DNA of 64,000 bases from Nemophila menziesii. Its lineage: Eukaryota > Streptophyta > Magnoliopsida > Boraginales > Hydrophyllaceae. Shown here one piece after another: positions 57,490-64,000 of the stretch (the stretch's first letter is position 1; every line of letters begins with the position of its first letter). The stretch spans positions 72,788,899-72,852,898 of the forward strand of contig JARWIR010000001.1 in NCBI GenBank assembly GCA_029959085.1. The letters are read 5' to 3'. The notes beneath the pieces are model-generated. The model was not told the DNA's origin, did not search any database, and was given only the letters and a program-made list of their open reading frames with translations. The translations under genes and the position numbers were made by a program.

Positions 57490-58059
57490 TTAGTAGTATG
57501 GAGGTGGTGGGGGTGATGGTGTGTAGGCTGGATAAGAATTTGAGTAGTATGGAGGTGGTGGGGATGGTGTGTAAGTTGGTGTGTAGACAGGGGTGGGTTT
57601 GTAGATTGGTGTAGGCTTGTACACTGGTGTTGGATAGTAGACTGGGGCAGGCTTGTAGTAAGGGGTAGGCTTGTAGTAAGGAGTTGGCTTAGGGTATGGT
57701 TTGTAGTATGGGGTTGGCTTGTAGTATGGGGCTGGCTTGTAGTATGGGGTAGGCTTGTAGTAAGGAGTTGGTTTTGGGTATGGCTTGTAGTATGGGGTTG
57801 GCTTGTAGTATGGGGTAGGCTTGTAGTATGGGGTAGGCTTGTAGTAGACGGGGGCTGGTTTATAGTATTTATCTGAAGGATAAGTGGGATAATAGTTTGA
57901 CACTTCCGGCTTCTTGTAGTACTGGGGTTCCTGTTTGTAATTTAGATCAACGGTTACAATTGGCGATGGTGAAGCGTATGATGAGTAAGGTGCATCATAA
58001 GCTAATACGGTCGTGGCTATCAAGGCAAAGGCCACAACACAAATAACTCGGCTTCCCAT
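57490..58059 (-). CDS. Secreted proline/tyrosine-rich protein, copy 3
   Basis: Encodes exactly the same 189 residues as copy 2; nucleotide differences such as CGT to TGT-type changes in the signal region are silent. Same signal peptide, hexapeptide repeat block and two C-terminal S-P4/5-YY motifs. The identical promoter up to about 1.1 kb upstream suggests the copies are expressed alike and raise dosage of one wall protein rather than diversify it. Confidence 0.92.
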   Translation of the reverse strand: MGSRVICVVAFALIATTVLAYDAPYSSYASPSPIVTVDLNYKQEPQYYKKPEVSNYYPTYPSDKYYKPAPVYYKPTPYYKPTPYYKPTPYYKPYPKPTPYYKPTPYYKPAPYYKPTPYYKPYPKPTPYYKPTPYYKPAPVYYPTPVYKPTPIYKPTPVYTPTYTPSPPPPYYSNSYPAYTPSPPPPPYY

Positions 58060-58122
58060 AATAAAGCTTTTAATTTGTAAAAAACTTTGCTTAAGAATGA
58101 TTATGTATGGAAATCACCAATC

Positions 58123-58132
58123 TTTATATATA
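58123..58132 (-). promoter_or_regulatory. TATA box of PRP copy 3
   Basis: TATATATAAA on the minus strand at the same distance from the ATG as in copy 2. Confidence 0.65.
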
Positions 58133-59458
58133 GTACGAATCGTTTAAGCATTTGAAAGAAAGAGAAATTATTATTTTAGTTAGTTTATGGCCTCCCATAA
58201 ACATTTCAATATGGTGCACCACTAACTAACTGCAATATATAACTCTTAATTATTATCTTTTCCTCTTCAGTTGACTAATCTCTAAAAAGTTTTTTATTAC
58301 TAGATATTAACTATAAAAAATATATTTTTCAAGCCAACTCATTCGATATCAACCCGAGCTCTGTTAGTTGCTGCCACGAACTGAATCAAGTTAAGCGAGT
58401 GAAATCGAGTCAGGAGTTGTATGTATTCACATGCGATTTTCAATCAAACTAATATTACCTTTGTCACTGTACGTGACCCAATTATTAAGCTACTTAACTA
58501 TTAGTTCCAAAAAGGATAAGAAATGGGAACTGGATAATACTGATATATAAGTTACTAAACGAAAAGTTATAAAATTCAAGTTAGCTGAAACTCCATGCCT
58601 CACTGTTTAAATGAGAGAGTGTAATTCATCTATGGATATACTTTTTAAGTAATCCCCACGGGTAATATCCGGTTTAACCTGATCAATTCTAATTTGACTT
58701 CACAAAATGCAGCAGATGGAGCAGATCTAAGTAAAACTTGCTCGTTTATAATTCACTGATACAGCGAAGTTTCATCATCTCTTCATCAGCTTCTCAGAAG
58801 CCTAGCGAGTATCTGTATATTTTTTGCCTGCTCTCTTTGTTTTGTGATGCTCTGCTAAAGAAGATTCTTTACTTACTTTATTTAGTAAGAAAGAGGTGTG
58901 GCGGGAGAGTTTAGTGAATGATTCATACGCAATCAGTAGTTACTATGTTTGTGAAAAAAACATGTTTATTTGTCACCATTGAAACAGACAACTGTACCAT
59001 ATTGGTATTTTGAATTAAATTAGCTCCCATATTTTACATGGCATAGATTGCTAACGTGGTGAAATATTGCATAAATTGATGTGGTAAGTAATTGAAATTC
59101 TAATTCTTGTTGATTTAAATATATTACTTTTTCGCTTATGTTGTACATAAAAAAAGCAACGTCACTTGTATAAGTAAATTATATCTTGCTATTCTGTGTG
59201 AGATTTAGTCACCGATTAATTCTCTTTTTTACCATCCGTAAGATAAAAAACAAATGATGGAACGATCTAAAATGCCACATGTTTATTTTAACATGTCACT
59301 CCTTCAAAGACAGAATCACTACTTTTTTTCTATAAAATTTTGAAGGAACCATTTAACCTCTTCCGGTATATCCAATATACTTTAGGTGAATCCCTTTTAC
59401 ACGTCATTTATTTTTCTATGTTCAATAATAGAATTAGAATAATTTGTTCGTAACAATT

Positions 59459-59723
59459 TTAGAGGATAAGATCATTGTTGTCATTTCTCATATAGACACA
59501 CGGTTGATCATTGTTCGAAAGGTAGTCCTGGGGTTTTACTGATTCATTCATATTCCAAACTATACATGAATAAAAAGATCTCCAAACCTTATTGAAGATG
59601 GTTTCATCTAGACTTCTATACGTGTGTAATGGGAGTCGTTTTGACATCCATCTGCTATGTATCATTGTTGTAGCGACATGTGATGGTTAATAGAATGGGT
59701 ATAGACTGGGCATAGCAACAGAG
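59459..59723 (-). pseudogene. Copia RT relic, unit 3
   Basis: Same relic as at 52256 and 55857. Confidence 0.65.
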
Positions 59724-61090
59724 GAGAAAGTCTCGGCATAATGGAATAAATATAATTCATTAATGTATTGTTACAAAAAACATCCAGCATGTTTAAAAAA
59801 ATAATATTGAATCCAACAACTTTATCTTGTTAATTAAATTTTTATTTAAACAAGAACTTTACAAGCTGAAACATATTTTAACAATACAAAATAACATTAT
59901 ATTACTGTCATCCTCTACGTAAGCATTTCCACTATTTTTTAAACAAGCTCGAATTCATGTAACCTTCTTCAATTATTTTATTAAATCTTCCAAGTATCTG
60001 AGGGTCGTTCAAGTTGAGAACCTCGATTTGTTTCTTCGATCTTTGCAAAAAACTAATTTAAGATTGATCATTTGAATCAAAGATGGTAATATTTTATTAT
60101 GTGGTAGTCCAAAAAACAATTTTAGCTTTCTTATTTCATTGATTGTCATTCTCGCGTCTACCCAATGAGAATTTTTCTGGAGTAAAGTTATTTTCTTCTT
60201 CCAAATTGCGTCATTGTGCGAACAGTGATATACAAGAAAAGTTAGGTCTGTTCACTTTTTGGTGCCTTGAATGTTTTATGTTTGTCGGTGTCCGAAAACT
60301 GCTGAACATTTATAATAACTATCTGGCCTGGTATGATTTAAATGAAAATATTGAGACAGCCTACAAGGGGGAAGTTATATCCAGATGATATTATGACGAA
60401 ACAAATTAGCACCGAGAGTCATTCTATTCAAGGCAAGTAGATATAAGTGAATAGTGTAAAACTTTCCTTTTTGGAAAATATCCGTATTTATTGGGAGAGT
60501 ATATGCCATTAGATACCACGTGAAATTTGTTGTATTTAGAGATCTTTACTGAGAGTCGTTTATCCTATAAATTTCTTAAGTTATTATTATTTATGAAGAT
60601 GTTTTTATTCACCGGTGCAGGTCGAGGCCATTTAAGACGATTCCTATGATATACAACATAGATTTGGCGAGGCGTTTTGAGTTCTGTAAAGTATTTATTG
60701 AAATATATAAAGGCAGGGGAATTCATGAATAGGTAAAGAAGGAAACAACGCAAAGATAGAAAGGCTAACATAAAGGCTTGTGGAAATCACGTATAGCAGA
60801 TTCCGTTACGGAGCCATGAAAACCGAGAAGCTCGAACTCAATCACGAGGGACACCAATAAAGAAGATAAAGGACACGAAAAAATAAGAAATATATCCAAC
60901 ATTCAGGTTGTTCGTAAATACAACATTGTTACATGAAAGTTAATTTAATTAATAAAATATCTCATAAGGTGTGTGTGATTCTTGTCACACTGTAAACATA
61001 TAGCAAATATAAATTGATTACATATTGTTGCATTTGTTTAGAAGTAGCTATAACGAATATCATGCTACTTTATAATAAACGGAGATGTTT

Positions 61091-61660
61091 TTAGTAGTAT
61101 GGAGGTGGTGGGGGTGATGGTGTGTAGGCTGGATAAGAATTTGAGTAGTATGGAGGTGGTGGGGATGGTGTGTAAGTTGGTGTGTAGACAGGGGTGGGTT
61201 TGTAGATTGGTGTAGGCTTGTACACTGGTGTTGGATAGTAGACTGGGGCAGGCTTGTAGTAAGGGGTAGGCTTGTAGTAAGGAGTTGGCTTAGGGTATGG
61301 TTTGTAGTATGGGGTTGGCTTGTAGTATGGGGCTGGCTTGTAGTATGGGGTAGGCTTGTAGTAAGGAGTTGGTTTTGGGTATGGCTTGTAGTATGGGGTT
61401 GGCTTGTAGTATGGGGTTGGCTTGTAGTTTGGGGTAGGCTTGTAGTAGACGGGGGCTGGTTTATAGTATTTATCTGAAGGATAAGTGGGATAATAGTTTG
61501 ACACTTCCGGCTTCTTGTAGTACTGGGGTTCCTGTTTGTAATTTAGATCAACGGTTACAATTGGCGATGGTGAAGCGTATGATGAGTAAGGTGCATCATA
61601 AGCTAATACGGTCGTGGCTATCAAGGCAAATGCCACAACGCAAATAACTCGGCTTCCCAT
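61091..61660 (-). CDS. Secreted proline/tyrosine-rich protein, copy 4
   Basis: 189 residues, differing from copies 2 and 3 by one residue: the second repeat reads KPTPNYKPTP, a Tyr-to-Asn change (TAC to AAC on the minus strand at about 61430) that removes one potential cross-linking tyrosine. Signal peptide, repeats and extensin motifs are otherwise the same. Flanks are as in the other units, with a few private substitutions. The next copy would start near 65.26 kb, outside the window. Confidence 0.92.
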   Translation of the reverse strand: MGSRVICVVAFALIATTVLAYDAPYSSYASPSPIVTVDLNYKQEPQYYKKPEVSNYYPTYPSDKYYKPAPVYYKPTPNYKPTPYYKPTPYYKPYPKPTPYYKPTPYYKPAPYYKPTPYYKPYPKPTPYYKPTPYYKPAPVYYPTPVYKPTPIYKPTPVYTPTYTPSPPPPYYSNSYPAYTPSPPPPPYY

Positions 61661-61723
61661 AATAAAGCTTTTAATTTGTAAATAACTTTGCTTAAGAATG
61701 ATTATGTATGGAAATCACCAATC

Positions 61724-61733
61724 TTTATATATA
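61724..61733 (-). promoter_or_regulatory. TATA box of PRP copy 4
   Basis: TATATATAAA on the minus strand, same spacing as the other copies. Confidence 0.65.
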
Positions 61734-63059
61734 GTACGAATCGTTTAAGCATTTGAAAGAAAGAGAAATTATTATTCTAGTTAGTTTATGGCCTCCCATA
61801 AACATTTCAATATGGTGCACCACTAACTAACTGCAATATATAACTCTTAATTATTATCTTTTCCTCTTCAGTTGACTAATCTCTAAAAAGTTTTTTATTA
61901 CTAGATATTAACTATAAAAAATATATTTTTCAAGCCAACTCATTCGATATCAACCCGAGCTCTGTTAGTTGCTGCCACGAACTGATTCAAGTTAAGCGAG
62001 TGAAATCGAGTCAGGAGTTGTATGTATTCACATGCTATTTTCAATCAAACTAATATTACCTTTGTCACTGTACGTGACCCAATTATTAAGCTACTTAACT
62101 ATTAGTTCCAAAAAGGATAAGAAATGGGAACTGGATAATACTGATATATAAGTTACTAAACGAAAAGTTATAAAATTCAAGTAAGCTGAAACTCCATGCC
62201 TCACTGTTTAAATGAGGGAGTGTAATTCATCTATGGATATACTTTTTAAGTAATCCCCACGGGTAATATCCGGTTTAACCTGATCAATTCTAATTTGACT
62301 TCACAAAATGCAGCAGATGGAGCAGATCTAAGTAAAACTTGCTCGTTTATAATTCACTGATACAGCGAAGTTTCATCATCTCTTCATCAGCTTCTCAGAA
62401 GCCTAGCGAGTATCTGTATATTTTTTGCCTGCTCTCTTTGTTTTGTGATGCTCTGCTAAAGAAGATTCTTTACTTACTTTATTTAGTAAGAAAGAGGTGT
62501 GGCGGGAGAGTTTAGTGAATGATTCATACACAATCAGTAGTTACTATGTTTGTGAAAAAAACATGTTTATTTGTCACCATTGAAACAGACAACTGTACCA
62601 TATTGGTATTTTGAATTAAATTAGCTCCCATATTTTACATGGCATAGATTGCTAACGTGGTGAAATATTGCATAAATTGATGTGGTAAGTAATTGAAATT
62701 CTAATTCTTGTTGATTTAAATATATTACTTTTTCGCTTATGTTGTACATAAAAAAAGCAACGTCACTTGTATAAGTAAATTATATCTTGCTATTCTGTGT
62801 GAGATTTAGTCACCGATTAATTCTCTTTTTTACCATCCGTAAGATAAAAAACAAATGATGGAACGATCTAAAATGCCACATGTTTATTTTAACATGTCAC
62901 TCCTTCAAAGACAGAATCACTACTTTTTTTCTATAAAATTTTGAAGGAACCATTTAACCTCTTCCGGTATATCCAATATACTTTAGGTGAATCCCTTTTA
63001 CACGTCATTTATTTTTCTATGTTCAATAATAGAATTAGAATAATTTGTTCGTAACAATT

Positions 63060-63325
63060 TTAGAGGATAAGATCATTGTTGTCATTTCTCATATAGACAC
63101 ACGGTTGATCATTGTTCGAAAGGTAGTCCTGGGGTTATACTGATTCATTCATATTCCAAACTATACATGAATAAAAAGATCTCCAAACCTTATTGAAGAT
63201 GGTTTCATCTAGACTTCTGTACGTGTGTAATGGGATTCGTTTTGACATCCATCTGCTATGTATCATTGTTGTAGCGACATGTGATGGTTAATAGAATGTG
63301 TATAGACTGGGCATAGCAACAGAGG
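63060..63325 (-). pseudogene. Copia RT relic, unit 4
   Basis: Same segment as in units 1-3 with private substitutions (for example GGGGTTATACTG at 63131), which shows that units diverge freely outside the gene. Confidence 0.6.
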
Positions 63326-64000
63326 AGAAAGTCTCGGCATAATGGAATTAATATAATTCATTAATGTATTGTTACAAAAAACATCCAGCATGTTTAAAAA
63401 AATAATATTGAATCCAACAACTTTATCTTGTTAATTAAATTTTTATTTAAACAAGAACTTTACAAGCTGAAACATATTTTAACAATACAAAATAACATTA
63501 TATTACTGTCATCCTCTACGTAAGCATTTCCACTATTTTTTAAACAAGCTCGAATTCATGTAACCTTCTTCAATTATTTTATTAAATCTTCCAAGTATCT
63601 GAGGGTCGTTCAAGTTGAGAACCTCGATTTGTTTCTTCGATCTTTGCAAAAAACTAATTTAAGATTGATCATTTTGAATCAAAGATGGTAATATTTTATT
63701 ATGTGGTAGTCCAAAAAACAATTTTAGCTTTCTTATTTCATTGATTATCATTCTCGCGTCTACCCAATGAGAATTTTTCTGGAGTAAAGTTATTTTCTTC
63801 TTCCAAATTGCGTCATTGTGCGAACAGTGATATACAAGAAAAGTTAGGTCTGTTCACTTTTTGGTGCCTTGAATGTTTTATGTTTGTCGGTGTCCGAAAA
63901 CTGCTGAACATTTATAATAACTATCTGGCCTGGTATGATTTAAATGAAAATATTGAGACAGCCTACAAGGGGGAAGTTATATCCAGATGATATTATGACG

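Larger units (their letters stand above)
50348..64000 (-). repeat. Tandem array of a 3.6-kb unit carrying PRP genes
   Basis: Head-to-tail units. Gene starts lie at 50856, 54457, 58059 and 61660, i.e. spacings of 3601, 3602 and 3601 bp. Units differ by scattered single bases and rare small indels over their whole length. Each unit holds one minus-strand PRP gene with its promoter, then about 2.3 kb with a copia RT relic and unassigned DNA. The left end cuts into the coding sequence of copy 1; the right end runs off the window. Unit 0 (21737-25402) is an old relative in the same orientation. Confidence 0.95.

Overview
The window is nuclear DNA of a flowering plant, probably a eudicot. It is AT-rich, has spliced genes with GT..AG introns, and is dominated by plant transposon families: Athila-type Ty3, Ty1/copia, CACTA, PIF/Harbinger, and LINEs with DUF4283 and RNase H domains. 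No bacterial operon, CRISPR array, rRNA or tRNA gene is visible. Host genes are few: one MYB-related transcription factor gene and a tandem family of secreted proline/tyrosine-rich cell-wall protein genes. Everything else is transposable elements, their relics, minisatellites and unassigned AT-rich DNA. All family assignments come from reading the sequence; no database search was run.

Left part (1-10.5 kb): a decayed Athila-like element whose LTR end plus tRNA-Asp-type primer site is repeated in tandem, with a pol gene cut from the start of reverse transcriptase to the end of integrase. Next come two LINE relics facing opposite ways, then a minus-strand Ty1/copia element that has lost most of gag and nearly all of reverse transcriptase.

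Middle-left (10.5-21.6 kb): the two-exon DIVARICATA-type MYB gene (13.5-15.9 kb) with an unusual Asn/Gln-rich repeat tail; a complete 1.85-kb gag-only LTR element (TR-GAG type) with a perfect TATTC target duplication; a 1.5-kb Athila-type solo LTR with a perfect ACAAG duplication; and a broken CACTA terminus.

Middle (21.7-30.6 kb): a diverged, broken copy of the 3.6-kb unit that is amplified at the right end of the window. It holds a PRP pseudogene, a copia RT relic and a nested LINE ORF1 piece. It is followed by a PIF/Harbinger transposase relic, a TIR-bearing MITE-like element, a palindromic ~32-bp minisatellite and a C-rich segment.

CACTA element (30,610-37,930): both CACTACTGGA termini and an ATT target duplication are intact. 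It carries a multi-exon TNPA-like gene (Transposase_24 type) but no recognisable DDE transposase. Between its 5' end and that gene lies a 3.2-kb array of 161 monomers of exactly 20 bp, almost every one carrying a TTGAC(C/T) W-box. This is the most unusual object in the window.

Right part (38-64 kb): an unidentified three-exon gene fragment, a 5'-truncated LINE with poly(A) and target duplication, a second internally deleted Athila-like element, a third Athila fragment, and then a head-to-tail array of a 3,601/3,602-bp unit that runs off the window edge. Each unit carries one minus-strand gene for a 189-residue secreted PRP/extensin-like protein. Copy 1 is a pseudogene and copies 2-4 are intact and nearly identical.
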